A DNA stretch of 28,489 bases, taken from the NCBI GenBank assembly GCA_030831045.1, contig JAURMB010000095.1, forward strand, positions 1-28,489, in the 5' to 3' direction. Under the pieces are notes generated by a model that had not been told where the DNA came from, searched no databases, and saw only the letters and a program-made list of their open reading frames with translations. Every line of letters starts with the position of its first letter. Position 1 is the first letter of the stretch. The stretch is from Schleiferiaceae bacterium (GTDB lineage Bacteria; Bacteroidota; Bacteroidia; Flavobacteriales; Schleiferiaceae). This document shows, in pieces, positions 8,258 to 18,200 of the stretch. A program made the translations under genes and the position numbers.

Positions 8258-9643
8258 ATGGCCTTAATCGCATCGGTATCAGGAATACGCGGAACCGTCG
8301 GTGGTTCCGTCGGAAGCAATTTAACCCCCGTCGACGCCGTGGCTTTTGCCAGCGCCTACGGCCAGTGGCTCCGCGCCCAGTCGGGCAGCGACCGCCGTTT
8401 GCGCGTTGCCTTAGGTCGCGATGCCCGCGTTTCGGGCGAAGCCTTGAGCGACCTTGTGGTGTCTACCCTGCGTTTTCAGGGCATCGATGTGCTTGACCTC
8501 GGACTTTCGACCACGCCGACCGTTGAAATGATGGTTCCCTGGGAGGGCTGCGACGGCGGCATCATCCTCACGGCCTCGCACAACCCCGGCGAGTGGAACG
8601 CGCTGAAGCTGCTGAACGCCCGCGGAGAATTTTTAAGTGCCGAAGACGGGGCCAAAATCCTCGCGGCGCGTGCCGCTGGTCAGTTTGATTTTGCTCCAGT
8701 GAGCGAGCTCGGGCGCCGAATTGCGGTCACCGACGGAATCGAGCGCCACATTCAGGCCATTCTCAACCTTGACCTGGTTGACGTCGAGGCCATTCGGGCT
8801 CGGGGCTTCGCGGTAGCCCTTGATGCCGTGGCGTCTACGGGCGGAATAGCTATCCCCATGCTGCTCGAAGCCCTTGGCGTGCAGCGCATCGAGGGACTTT
8901 ACTGCGAGCCTACCGGGAATTTTCCGCACAACCCAGAGCCCCTGCGCAAGCACCTAGACGAAATCTGCGCCCTGGTCCCCGAGACCCAGTGCGACTTGGG
9001 CATCGTCGTCGACCCCGATGTCGACCGCCTCGTATTCGTGAGCGAGAACGGTGAACTGTTTGGCGAAGAATACACGTTGGTGGCGGTGGCCGACTACTTG
9101 CTGCAGCACCGTCCCGGTCACGTCGTGAGCAACCTGAGTTCGAGCCGCGCCCTGCGCGACATCGCCGAACGCCACCGCTCAACGTATTCCGCATCAGCGG
9201 TGGGCGAAGTTCACGTAGTTACTGAAATGAAGGCGCGCGAAGCCGTGCTGGGCGGCGAAGGAAATGGCGGAATTATTTTGCCCGAACTGCACTACGGCCG
9301 CGACGCCCTGGTCGGGGTGGCTCTGTTCTTGACGTACCTGGCCAAAAAGGGCGGAACCTGTTCCGCACTCCGCGCGACCTACCCGAACTACGCGATGGCC
9401 AAAGAGAAAATTGACCTGCAGCCCGGCGTCGATACCGACGCCTTGCTCGTCCGCGTCGCCGCCGCCCACGAACACCTGAACCCGTCGACCATTGACGGAG
9501 TCAAAATTGATTTTGCCGACCGATGGGTGCACCTGCGCAAGAGCAACACCGAGCCCATCGTGCGCATTTACACCGAAGCCCCGACCGAAGCCGACGCCGA
9601 AGCGCTGGCCGCCGAATTCGTGGCTAAATTGGCCCGCCTTTAA
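8258..9643 (+). CDS. glmM: Phosphoglucosamine mutase
   Basis: GlmM converts glucosamine-6-phosphate to glucosamine-1-phosphate on the way to UDP-GlcNAc for peptidoglycan and lipopolysaccharide. From the ATG at 8258 the protein has 461 residues. It shows the N-terminal SGIRGTVGG, the phosphoserine loop TASHNP (105-110, Ser107), the metal loop DPDVDR (252-257), the sugar-specificity loop GGEGNGGII (332-340) and the C-terminal phosphate-binding RKSNTEPIVRIYTEA. The metal loop has Val where many enterobacterial GlmM have Gly, a form I associate with Bacteroidota and archaeal-type enzymes. The start at 8258 is preferred over an in-frame ATG at 8219 because the core begins at once and a consensus -7 box lies between the two. 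A phosphomannomutase or phosphoglucomutase activity cannot be excluded from sequence alone. Confidence 0.92.
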   Translation: MALIASVSGIRGTVGGSVGSNLTPVDAVAFASAYGQWLRAQSGSDRRLRVALGRDARVSGEALSDLVVSTLRFQGIDVLDLGLSTTPTVEMMVPWEGCDGGIILTASHNPGEWNALKLLNARGEFLSAEDGAKILAARAAGQFDFAPVSELGRRIAVTDGIERHIQAILNLDLVDVEAIRARGFAVALDAVASTGGIAIPMLLEALGVQRIEGLYCEPTGNFPHNPEPLRKHLDEICALVPETQCDLGIVVDPDVDRLVFVSENGELFGEEYTLVAVADYLLQHRPGHVVSNLSSSRALRDIAERHRSTYSASAVGEVHVVTEMKAREAVLGGEGNGGIILPELHYGRDALVGVALFLTYLAKKGGTCSALRATYPNYAMAKEKIDLQPGVDTDALLVRVAAAHEHLNPSTIDGVKIDFADRWVHLRKSNTEPIVRIYTEAPTEADAEALAAEFVAKLARL

Positions 9644-9655
9644 CCCCTTCCCTTG

Positions 9656-10786
9656 ATGAGTATTTACCTCGACAACGCCGCCACCACGCCCTTGTGTCCC
9701 GAAGCCAAGGACGCCATGATAGCCGCCCTGGAGCTGTTTGGAAACCCTAGCTCGACCCACGCCGAAGGCCGCAAGGCCAAAGCCCTCGTGGAGCGCGTGC
9801 GCAAAGAAGTTGCCGCGGCCCTAAATTGCTTGCCGGCCGAGATCATATTCACTTCGGGCGGAACCGAAGCCGACAACTGGGCCCTTCAATCAAGCGTAGA
9901 GGTTTTAGGTGTCAATAAGCTCTACCATAGCGAGTTGGAGCACCATGCAATTACCCACATGGTCGAGGCGCTTGCCGATCGGGTGGAGGCCGTCGCGATT
10001 CCCTTTAACGAACACGGCGACCACGACCTCGACTGGCTCGAAGCCCAGCTTGCCGCCGACCACCAAGCCGGTTGTACCGTGCTCGTGAGCCTCATGCACG
10101 CCAACAACGAAATAGGCAACCTCGTGGACTTGGGTCGACTGTCGCAGATTACCCGCGCCCACGGCGCGCTGCTTCACAGCGACACCGTGCAGACCATGGC
10201 CCACCTCAAACTGGACTTTGCGGCGACGCCGCTGGAGTTTGCGGCCTGCAGCGCCCACAAGTTTCACGGTCCCAAAGGAATCGGCTTTGCCTACCTCAAG
10301 CAGGGTACAGGGGTTCAGCCCTTCATTCGCGGCGGAGCGCAGGAGCGCGGCCACCGAGCTGGCACCGAAAACGTCGTGGGGATTGCCGGCCTTGGAGCCG
10401 CTTTTGCGGCAGCCGTAGCTAGGCTCGACGAAGACGCGGCCCACATGACTCGGATTAAAAACCATGCGATTGGAGCGCTGCGCGCGGCGTTTCCCAACGT
10501 GAAGTTTAACGGCCGTTCGGGCGATCCCGACCGCAGCTTGTTCACGGTGCTGAATTTTTATGTACCCGAACTGCACGAGGGCGGAATGCTCAATTTTCAG
10601 CTGGACCTGCAGGGATTTTGTGTTTCGGGCGGAAGCGCATGCAGCAGCGGCGCCGTGGGCGGTTCCCACGTTCTGGGTGGGCTGAAGGCTCCGGGCGGAA
10701 CCCGCATTAGTTTTTCGCGCATGACGACCCTCGACGAAATCGACGCGTTCGTTCACGCCCTGAAGAACCTGCCTAAGCTCGACTAG
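9656..10786 (+). CDS. Cysteine desulfurase (NifS/IscS type)
   Basis: This is a PLP enzyme that removes sulfur from cysteine as an enzyme-bound persulfide for Fe-S clusters, thiolated tRNA and other sulfur-containing products. The 376-residue protein opens with YLDNAATTPL. It has the ring-stacking His in SELEHHAI (93-100), MHANNEIG (147-154), the PLP-binding Asp176 in HSDTVQ, the Schiff-base Lys202 in SAHKFHGPKGIG, and the catalytic Cys329 in SGGSACSSG, so all catalytic residues are intact. The short catalytic loop and overall length fit the NifS/IscS class rather than SufS. I chose ATG 9656 over the TTG one codon earlier. It follows glmM by 12 bases and is probably co-transcribed. Its TAG stop lies within CTAG, which also encodes the stop of the convergent gene. 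Confidence 0.93.
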   Translation: MSIYLDNAATTPLCPEAKDAMIAALELFGNPSSTHAEGRKAKALVERVRKEVAAALNCLPAEIIFTSGGTEADNWALQSSVEVLGVNKLYHSELEHHAITHMVEALADRVEAVAIPFNEHGDHDLDWLEAQLAADHQAGCTVLVSLMHANNEIGNLVDLGRLSQITRAHGALLHSDTVQTMAHLKLDFAATPLEFAACSAHKFHGPKGIGFAYLKQGTGVQPFIRGGAQERGHRAGTENVVGIAGLGAAFAAAVARLDEDAAHMTRIKNHAIGALRAAFPNVKFNGRSGDPDRSLFTVLNFYVPELHEGGMLNFQLDLQGFCVSGGSACSSGAVGGSHVLGGLKAPGGTRISFSRMTTLDEIDAFVHALKNLPKLD

Positions 10787-13700
10787 CGGATCAGATTCAC
10801 GGTTCCGTACAGCGGACCGTCTTCGGTGTCGAAGCGGTACACGTAGGTGTCCTGCTGCGCGGGCTTGCCGTTAAGGGTGCCGTCCCAAAACTCTGCAAAA
10901 GGTTGGTCGGTTTCAAAAACGACGTTGCCAAAGCTGTTGAGGATGGTGAAGCGATCGCCGTCAAAGCACGTGTTTCCGGCCAGAACCAGCACCTCGTTGC
11001 GCCCGTCGCCGTTGGGGGTGAAGGTGTTGGGAATCCACACGCGCTGGTCGTAGCGCAAAATCGCCGACGTGAACTCGTAAGGGTAGACCGCATGACACAC
11101 CGTGTCAATTAGCTCGAGCTTCACGGTGTAGCTACCTGAAGTCGGTACGCGGTAGGTCGTGACGCGCCCTGTGTCGACCACGCCGTTGGGGAAGGTCCAG
11201 CGAAACTGGTAATCGATGCTGTCCAGCGTGTAGGTCACGTTGACGCGAATCCTTCCGTCTTTGCAGCTGTCGGGGGCCACCTTGACGTCGGGCGCAGGGA
11301 GGTCCGGGTCAAAAAATACGCTGGCGAAGGCGGTATCGGTGGTTCCGCACACGGTGTCGCGCACCACCAAGCGAATCACGTGGTTGCCGGGGGAATTAAA
11401 TCGGTGGACCACCGTATCTCCGCTTTGCGGCGAGCCGCCGTCAAAGGTCCAGTTGGACTGCTGGGCGTCAATGCTGGTACTCCAAGCGCGGACTTCAAAC
11501 CTCCGGTCGCAGGCGACGTAGTCCTGTTCAAAGCTCGCCTCCGGAAAAATTCCCTGGTCGTGGGTGATGACCAGCGAGGTTGTGTCTTGGATGTCGCAAA
11601 TGGTATCGATGGCGGTGAGGCGAATGCGGTAGGTGCCTTTGGTAAAGCGGACCGTAGGCTGGAAGTCCGAAGAGGTTTGGCCGTTTCCGAAATCCCAGAT
11701 GAATTTGTTGGCGTTGGCGGAACCGTTGGTAAACTTCACGATGAGGTCTTCGCACAGGGTGTCGACGTCGGCGTCGAAGTTGATGCTCGCGTCGGCCGTT
11801 ACGCTGGTTTCAAAGTCGATTTTGATGACTGCGAGATTACATGTGTTAAGGCCAAAACTCGCCGGCTGAGTAACATTTCTCGTTTCCGCAATTACGCCAC
11901 TTGTTGTTGGGAATCCCTGACCTGAACAAGCTGCGCAAACTGCCTGGTATATGTTGCCTTTCGGTGAAAAGCGCGACGTTCCGCCGTCGACGTGTTCGCT
12001 GGAGGTTCCGCCAAAAAACGTAGCGTAGCTCAGCGCTTGGGCGTTGCGCGAAAGCACCATGAAGTAGAAATCGCTCCCGTCGGTTGTGGGACGCAGCGCG
12101 TTGGCCGTCACGGGGAGGCCTGAAGTGGTTCCCCCGAGCGAACCGCCGTTCACCCCGCCGCCCCAACCCGAAAGCAGAATGTTCAGGCAATCGTCGACGT
12201 TGAATGCGCTGGGCACGAGGTTCACAATGCTGTTGGAGGTTCCGAAGCGCGACGAGAACAGGGTTTGGTTGAGGTCGGCGTTGAGCTTGTGGATGAATTG
12301 ACCGCCGCTGGCCGTTCCCCACGTTCCGGACGTCTGGGGGTAAATGCCCAAGCTCTGCCCAAACACATACACGGCACCGTACTTATCGAGGTCGATAAAG
12401 AAGGACTGGTCGTTGCCGGAGGTACCCAAGTAGGTTGCTTTTTCGAGGGCGCCCGCCGCGCTGAGGCGGGCGATCCAGCCGTCCACGCCGCCGCGGGCGG
12501 TGGCGTGGAGTCCGCCCGTGGTTCCCGGAAAATTGGTCGAACGGGTGCTCCCGGTCACAAAGACTTTGCCGTTTTGATCGACTTTGATTCCGTACCCGGC
12601 CTCGTAGTTGCTTCCGCCGAGCAGCGTGGACCAGCGCATCGCCGACAGCGACGGGTTCAGCGAAAAAGCCACGGCATCAATCGATGCGTTGGTGCCGGTG
12701 GCCCCCGGGAAGGCTGAGCTTTGGGTCGACGTCACGACAAAAACCTGATCCTGGCTGTCTACGACAACCTCGCCCCGCATCGGGTCGCCGTAGTTCAGGG
12801 CGATTCCGAGGTTCAGACCTTCGTTGCCCGCCGTGCCGACAAACGTAGACGCCGAGAGGGCGGTGCCGGTGGGGTTGACCTTCAAGACAAACAGGTCCAC
12901 ACCGTCTTCAAAGTCGAAGGACAGCGGTGAGCCGGTAGATCCATTTGCGGGCGGTCCGCCATTAAAACTCACGTCGTAGGCGCCAACCGTCGTCGGAAAA
13001 TTGCTCGACCCCGTGGTGCCCATAATGACGAGCTCTCCCAGGGAATTCACCATCATGGAATGGGGTTGGTCGGGGCCGTCGCCACCGATGTAGGTGGAGT
13101 AAAGTCGCTGGGAGCCGTTGGCGCTGAACTTGGTCAAGCCAATGTCCATGGTCGAAAAGCCCGAACTCGGATCGTTGTAGCTCGCATCAAAGGCGCCGGG
13201 CGTGGTGGGGTAGCCCACGTCAAACACGATTCCGCCGCCGTAGAGGTTTTCTTGGTTGTCGTAGGTCGCGGTGTAGCCCCAGTTGTCGGCGGTGGAGCCC
13301 GAAAAGCTCGAAAAAACCAAGTTCGGATCGATGATCAAGGTGTCGCGCCGGCGGTAGGGCCCAAGTTCAAAGGTCACCAGGCCATCGGGGTGCACTCGGT
13401 AGGCGACTGCCACGGGATTTTTGCCGGTTCGCCCGAGGGTGTAGGCCACGGGGCGGTCTTCGATCCAGGTTCCCAGGGCGGTTTCGAGGCGGAGTTCGCC
13501 TTCGGCACCCAACTGCGGCTGGCAACCACGAATGCGCAGGGCGATGCGCGAGGGGTCGGCGCCGGGCTTCACCTGCCATTCCGACTTGAGGCTGCCGTGG
13601 GTGTGGACGACAAAGTCAATGCCTGGGTACACGTCGGCGGTGCGCCAGTCCTCAAATTCGGGTACGTTGGTCACCCAGCGGGCGGGGTCGCTTCCTTTTA

Positions 13701-14031
13701 GGTAGTGGCGCGGACTTGGGGTCGGCTGGCTTCCCGCGGATTTTGCTTGGGGTTGAGCGCCTTCAAATTCGACAAACAGGGCATGGGCGTCGGGCCAGGT
13801 TTCGGGCCACTGGTGGGTGGGGTAGTGCGGATTCGGCGTGGCCCCGCCTCGGTGCTTGGGGTGGACGACTTGAATTCGGTAGCCTTGGTCGTGCCAAAAT
13901 ACCGCACCGTCGCTCAGGGCCGTTTTGGCCCGAAAATCACCTTGCCACTGGCCCTGATTGGGCACCACGAGGGGCTGCGCGCCAGCGCCAAGGGCGAGGA
14001 TTACGAAGAAAAACAGGGCAGTACGGCGCAC
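10783..14031 (-). CDS. Secreted gliding-type surface protein: DUF7948-like N-terminus, SBBP-like repeats, PKD domains, CHU_C (T9SS type B) C-terminus
   Basis: The 1082-residue protein has a signal peptide (hydrophobic core about 4-17, ending near AGAQP) and the N-terminal domain beginning PNQGQWQGDF (about 20-230). Repeats of the SBBP/beta-propeller kind follow (about 240-740; FVTGSTRSTNFPGTT and similar). The family hallmark GGTSRFSPKGNIYQAVCAAC is at about 690-710. Next come three PKD-like domains (about 755-1000; WDFGNGQTSSDFQPTVRF, WTFDGGSPQSGDTVVHRF, FRWTFPNGVVDTGRV). The C-terminal CHU_C sorting domain contains NTFTPNGDGRNEVL...FWDGTLNGKP (about 1005-1082). Type B sorting domains direct export through the type IX system, often to gliding or adhesion structures; the ligand is unknown. 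The start is GTG at 14031, 21 bases after the methyltransferase stop, with a TACCTTGC box between. Its last four bases overlap the cysteine desulfurase stop. Confidence 0.9.
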   Translation of the reverse strand: MRRTALFFFVILALGAGAQPLVVPNQGQWQGDFRAKTALSDGAVFWHDQGYRIQVVHPKHRGGATPNPHYPTHQWPETWPDAHALFVEFEGAQPQAKSAGSQPTPSPRHYLKGSDPARWVTNVPEFEDWRTADVYPGIDFVVHTHGSLKSEWQVKPGADPSRIALRIRGCQPQLGAEGELRLETALGTWIEDRPVAYTLGRTGKNPVAVAYRVHPDGLVTFELGPYRRRDTLIIDPNLVFSSFSGSTADNWGYTATYDNQENLYGGGIVFDVGYPTTPGAFDASYNDPSSGFSTMDIGLTKFSANGSQRLYSTYIGGDGPDQPHSMMVNSLGELVIMGTTGSSNFPTTVGAYDVSFNGGPPANGSTGSPLSFDFEDGVDLFVLKVNPTGTALSASTFVGTAGNEGLNLGIALNYGDPMRGEVVVDSQDQVFVVTSTQSSAFPGATGTNASIDAVAFSLNPSLSAMRWSTLLGGSNYEAGYGIKVDQNGKVFVTGSTRSTNFPGTTGGLHATARGGVDGWIARLSAAGALEKATYLGTSGNDQSFFIDLDKYGAVYVFGQSLGIYPQTSGTWGTASGGQFIHKLNADLNQTLFSSRFGTSNSIVNLVPSAFNVDDCLNILLSGWGGGVNGGSLGGTTSGLPVTANALRPTTDGSDFYFMVLSRNAQALSYATFFGGTSSEHVDGGTSRFSPKGNIYQAVCAACSGQGFPTTSGVIAETRNVTQPASFGLNTCNLAVIKIDFETSVTADASINFDADVDTLCEDLIVKFTNGSANANKFIWDFGNGQTSSDFQPTVRFTKGTYRIRLTAIDTICDIQDTTSLVITHDQGIFPEASFEQDYVACDRRFEVRAWSTSIDAQQSNWTFDGGSPQSGDTVVHRFNSPGNHVIRLVVRDTVCGTTDTAFASVFFDPDLPAPDVKVAPDSCKDGRIRVNVTYTLDSIDYQFRWTFPNGVVDTGRVTTYRVPTSGSYTVKLELIDTVCHAVYPYEFTSAILRYDQRVWIPNTFTPNGDGRNEVLVLAGNTCFDGDRFTILNSFGNVVFETDQPFAEFWDGTLNGKPAQQDTYVYRFDTEDGPLYGTVNLIR

Positions 14032-14034
14032 AGG

Positions 14035-14042
14035 GCAAGGTA
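14035..14042 (-). promoter_or_regulatory. Predicted -7 element of the CHU_C protein gene
   Basis: The minus strand reads TACCTTGC, then three bases, then the GTG start at 14031. It resembles TAnnTTTG with one substitution in the TTTG part and one downstream. It suggests the surface protein has its own start-proximal promoter despite lying only 21 bases behind the methyltransferase gene. Confidence 0.45.
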
Positions 14043-14052
14043 GGAATAAAGC

Positions 14053-15213
14053 TCAGGCGATGCGGGTAGCTTCGAGGTATCGGTAGCCGGCGGCGCTTGA
14101 TAGTTGCGTAGCCACCAAAAAACGTTCCGAAGATTCCCCCAACTTCAAGCGTTTGCGGAGCACGTCGGCCCGTTCGGGGAACGCTCGGCAAACCACACTG
14201 GCCTCAGTGAGGTGGGTCGGCAGGCTAGTGTGCACCGCATCGACCCGAAAGACACGGCAGCCAGGAACGGCGTGAAGTTCGTCGGCCGTGTACAACCGGC
14301 TGTCGGGATGCAATCCTTTGAGGCCGTGGTGGGCCGCCCACGACGCGGCGCCGCGCGCCGCAACCAGCACCGAGTCAGGGTCGTACACGTACGTGCCGAC
14401 CGCGGTTGCTCGTTCTGCGGTACGCTGGGGGTCGCTGGTCCACCGAACGAGTTCCGTCCCCTCGTCGTCTACAGCCACTGCGAACACCCGAAGGGGCGAA
14501 GTCCGCGTCCGCGGCAGATGCACCACCAATTCCTTAACCTCGCGGTGGGTGCTTAAATAGGTTAGGGACTCGGCCCCCGGAAACCAGCGCGCGACCTGCT
14601 CGGCGTCGAGCATGGGCGAGAGTTTGAGGACCACGTGGGGCGCCCACTGCTGCCACGTTTGCAAATGCTTCAAGGGGTCGGGACTGCCCAGGTCGTTGAG
14701 CGGCAGGCGTCCGCGGGCCGATCGCCGTGAGGGGTCGGCATAAACCACGTCAAATTGGTCAGGGGCAAACGACTGTTTTTCGGCAGGCGCCTGTACCACG
14801 AGCCGGTTGGTTTCCGCGCCGTTCCACCGCAGCAGCTCGACCAGGTAGGCATCAGGTTCTACCGCCGTGACGCGTGCGCCCGCGGATTCCATGCCCCAGG
14901 TGTCGATGCCGCTCCCGGCGCTCAGGTCCAGCGCGGACCATTGTTGATCGAGGGGTAGCCCGCGGAGCCATCGCCCTCGCCACAAGGCCGTTGCTTGGGA
15001 ACTTGCTTGTTCTGCATTGGCCGCAGGCGGAGGCGCAAAGCGTGGACTGGACATAAGTAGGGGCCACTTCGCTCGGTAGGCATCTTCGTGGATGAGCCAG
15101 TCTTTTTCGGCGGGCAGTAAGGCGTATTCCGCCCACCGCAACGGCCATTTCGCAACGGCCCCCTTTTGCCGGAGCGCATCGCGAACCGTGAGGAGCCGTT
15201 CGTGCCGAATCAT
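14053..15213 (-). CDS. Class I SAM-dependent methyltransferase with THUMP-like domain
   Basis: The predicted protein has 386 residues. An N-terminal helical part ends in the family pattern E-Q-A-S-S-x-x-T-A (about residues 68-76). A Rossmann methyltransferase core follows, with the SAM-binding DLSAGSGIDTWGM and the acidic EPD after strand 2. The motif VVYADPSRRS corresponds to the D-P-x-R catalytic-type motif of this family, followed by LKLSPMLD. A C-terminal THUMP-like domain ends in KRLKLGESSERFLVAT. Relatives in Bacteroidota are annotated only as THUMP-like methyltransferases, so an RNA substrate is plausible but unproven. I prefer the ATG at 15213 because it gives the usual N-terminal length before the EQxSS motif and leaves room for a divergent promoter. 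Upstream non-ATG starts (TTG 15240, TTG 15405) would run into the opposite gene. Confidence 0.85.
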   Translation of the reverse strand: MIRHERLLTVRDALRQKGAVAKWPLRWAEYALLPAEKDWLIHEDAYRAKWPLLMSSPRFAPPPAANAEQASSQATALWRGRWLRGLPLDQQWSALDLSAGSGIDTWGMESAGARVTAVEPDAYLVELLRWNGAETNRLVVQAPAEKQSFAPDQFDVVYADPSRRSARGRLPLNDLGSPDPLKHLQTWQQWAPHVVLKLSPMLDAEQVARWFPGAESLTYLSTHREVKELVVHLPRTRTSPLRVFAVAVDDEGTELVRWTSDPQRTAERATAVGTYVYDPDSVLVAARGAASWAAHHGLKGLHPDSRLYTADELHAVPGCRVFRVDAVHTSLPTHLTEASVVCRAFPERADVLRKRLKLGESSERFLVATQLSSAAGYRYLEATRIA

Positions 15214-15217
15214 ACGG

Positions 15218-15225
15218 CAAAAGTC
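15218..15225 (-). promoter_or_regulatory. Possible -7 element of the methyltransferase gene
   Basis: GACTTTTG on the minus strand, four bases before the ATG at 15213, keeps the TTTG half but has GA in place of TA. The same spacing as at other starts in the window is the main support. Confidence 0.3.
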
Positions 15226-15259
15226 GTAAACCTTTGCCAAGTAATCGGGTGATTTGCGG

Positions 15260-15267
15260 TATCTTTC
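15260..15267 (+). promoter_or_regulatory. Predicted -7 element of the 1327-residue T9SS protein gene
   Basis: TATCTTTC lies four bases before the ATG at 15272. A TTTG at 15233-15236, 23 bases upstream, could be a somewhat distant -33 element. Confidence 0.4.
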
Positions 15268-15271
15268 GAAG

Positions 15272-18200
15272 ATGAATTTGAGGATTTCAAAATCGATTTT
15301 GGCTGCCGTTTTAGGCCTGATGAGTTTCGCCCAATCCGCTTCAGGACAAGTGATTTTAGCGCCCTGGTCTGAGGCCTTTAGCGGAGTTGCCAAGGGAACG
15401 CCCAACTACAACGCCGGCTCGACGATACCCACCGGCTGGACGCGCACCCCGCAAACGACCGGAAGCACGCCGCCCACCGCGGTTTACTGGTGGGGCGGTA
15501 GCGTCGGACAAACCCATACGCGCGCCGGCGGCGGCGCAACAGGTCCCGCGGCCGACCACACGTCGGGCACGGGCGGCTACCTCTACGTCGAGTCCAGCGG
15601 CGGACCCGGCAATTCGGTTGCTAACGTGGTTACTCCGCCCATTAGCACGGTAGGAATTGCCACGCCCGAATTGATTTTTTGGAAGCACCAGTACGGCACC
15701 ACCATGGGCCTGCTCAAAGTGTACATTCGCCCCTACGGAGCCACGGCCTGGGACGCAACCCCGATTTACACGGGTACCAGCACCAATCTGGGTGACGTTT
15801 GGCTCCGCGTTGCGGTGACGCTGCCTACGAGCTACGTGAACGACACCCTGCAGCTGCGCTTCGAAATGACCAAGCCCGCAGGCGGCGGTGGCGGTGGACC
15901 CGGCGGTGGCGGGGGTGCCAATCAATTTGGCGACCTGGCGATTGATGACGTGTCCATTGCCCAACTGGTGACGTGCCCTGCGCCCTCCAACGTTGTGGCC
16001 ACGCGGCTTACGGCGAACTCCATTCAGCTCACTTGGACGACGGGCGGAGCCACTTCGTGGCGCGTGAGCTACGGCCTACCGGGCTTTAATCCCACGACGG
16101 GCACCAAGCTTACCGCTACGAGTAATCCCTTCATTGTTACCGGGCTTTCGCCGTCGACGACCTACGAATTCCGCGTGAAGGACAGCTGTTCCGCCACAGA
16201 CGTTTCGGCCTGGTCGCCGAGTGCCAAGGCGATGACCGACTGCGGACCCGTTCCTGCTCCGTGGATGGAGGACTTTGAAGACGCAAATTGGGTGGTTCCG
16301 GCGACGCATTGGGCCTACGGAGCCATAGATACGTGCTGGTCACGTCCTTCGGGGGCCAACTACTGGTGGCGCCCGAACAGCGGACCTACGCCGACGGCCC
16401 TAACCAATATTGGAACGGGACCGAGTTCCGACCATACGTCGGGTTCAGGCCGCTACCTGCATGGCGAGGCCCAAAACGGCACAGGGGTGGCTGTATTGCA
16501 CAGCCCTAGCGTGATTCTGGCCGGATTGCTGAATCCGGAACTCCGCTTCTACTACCACCAGTTTGGGGCGCAAATCGATAGTTTGGTCGTTAAAATATTC
16601 CGCAACAATGCCGAAACGCGAGTTTGGGGCAACACGCAGCAAACGGCATCGTCGACCGCCCCGTGGACTGAAGCGGTGGTTTCGCTCTCCAGCTTTTTGC
16701 CCGACACCGTTCAGGTTCGTTGGTACGCCTACCGTTCACCGAGCAACCAAAACCAAGTTGACGTGGCGATTGACGACGTTTCGATTGATAATCCACCCGC
16801 TTGTCCAAAGCCCACGGGCCTCACGGTGACCTCAACGACCCAATCCACGGGTACCATGATCTGGAATCCAACGGGGGCAGGAACCTACGAGGTTCGCTAC
16901 GGGCCGCTTGGCCAAGTTCCGTTTAGCGGCACCACCGTCACGGCCACCACCAATCCGTTTACCTTAACGGGCCTTAGTGCCGGAACCGTGTATGCCGTTT
17001 CGGTGCGCAAGGTGTGCAGCACGAGCCTTCAAAGCGCGTGGAGCACGATCGACACGCTGATCACGCTGTGCGGCGTGGTGGCGGCGCCTTATGTGGAGAA
17101 TTTTGAGGTCGGATTCAATCCTGGCCCCGCCAGCGGGCAGTTTTGGAACCAAAATTCGACCATCGGCACCTGCTGGACCCGAATTCCGATTAGCACAGGA
17201 ACGACGCCCGCCTACCACTGGGGCGGAGGGCAAGGAGCGACGCCCACCACCAACACAGGCCCCGACAACGACCACACTACGGGGTTGGGTAAGTACGTGT
17301 ACACCGAAGGCGGATTTGGCAACCCAGCCGGTTCGGTTCGCGTGGCCACGCTGACCTCACCGCAAATTATTTTGACTGCATTGACCGCTCCCGAACTCCG
17401 TTTTTGGTACCACATGCAGGGAGCGACCGTGGGTTCGTTATCGGTAGAGGTTCAAACGGGGTCTTCGACGTCGCCCTTTGTGGTCATCGATTCGATCGTG
17501 GGCGCTCAAGGTGCCGCGTGGATGGAGCGCGTGGTGTCCCTGGCGGCCTACAGCAACCAGACGGTTCGCATTCGGTTCCGCTCCCGGACCAAAGGAACGA
17601 CGCCGGCCACGCAAACCGACGTCGCGATCGACGATTTTTCAGTGAAAAATGCGCCTCCGTGCCCGCCGCCGACCGCCCTTACGGTTACGCCATTGACCGC
17701 AACGACGGCCTCGGTCGCGTTCACCAATTCTGGAAACGGAACGGCTACCATTGAGTACGGACCGGTGGGCTTTGCTCCGGGAAGTGGAACGTTGGTTAAA
17801 ACCACGAGCAATCCGTTTGTGCTGACGGGTCTCACCCAAGGTCAGAGCTACCAGGCCTACGTGTACGACAGCTGTTCCGGAGGCTTGACCTCTACCAAGT
17901 TTGGACCTGCGCAGTTCTCGACCTTTAACTGCCCGAACGGCTGCGTGTACAACCTCAAGCTGCGTGACTCGTTTGGTGATGGATGGCGGACCAATCCCCA
18001 GGGCACCCTCTTTCACACGCTCGAAGTTGTTCTAAACGGCACCGCTACGGCGTATACCCTGTCGGCAGCCACCGATACCGCGGCCTCGTTTGTGATTCCG
18101 GTTTGCGACAACGATGTAGTTCAACTCCGCTTTGTGAACCGCGGCAACTGGAGCAACGAATGCGGATGGATTTTTAGGGACGCCACCGGTGCCATCGTGC

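Noticed and set aside
13060..13701. A 213-codon open frame opposite the CHU_C surface protein
   Set aside because: Gly/Val-rich shadow frame with no domain; such frames are common opposite GC-rich repeats.
15214..15405. N-terminal extension of the methyltransferase to a TTG at 15405
   Set aside because: It would run through the signal peptide of the divergent gene and exceed the usual family length; the ATG at 15213 fits better.
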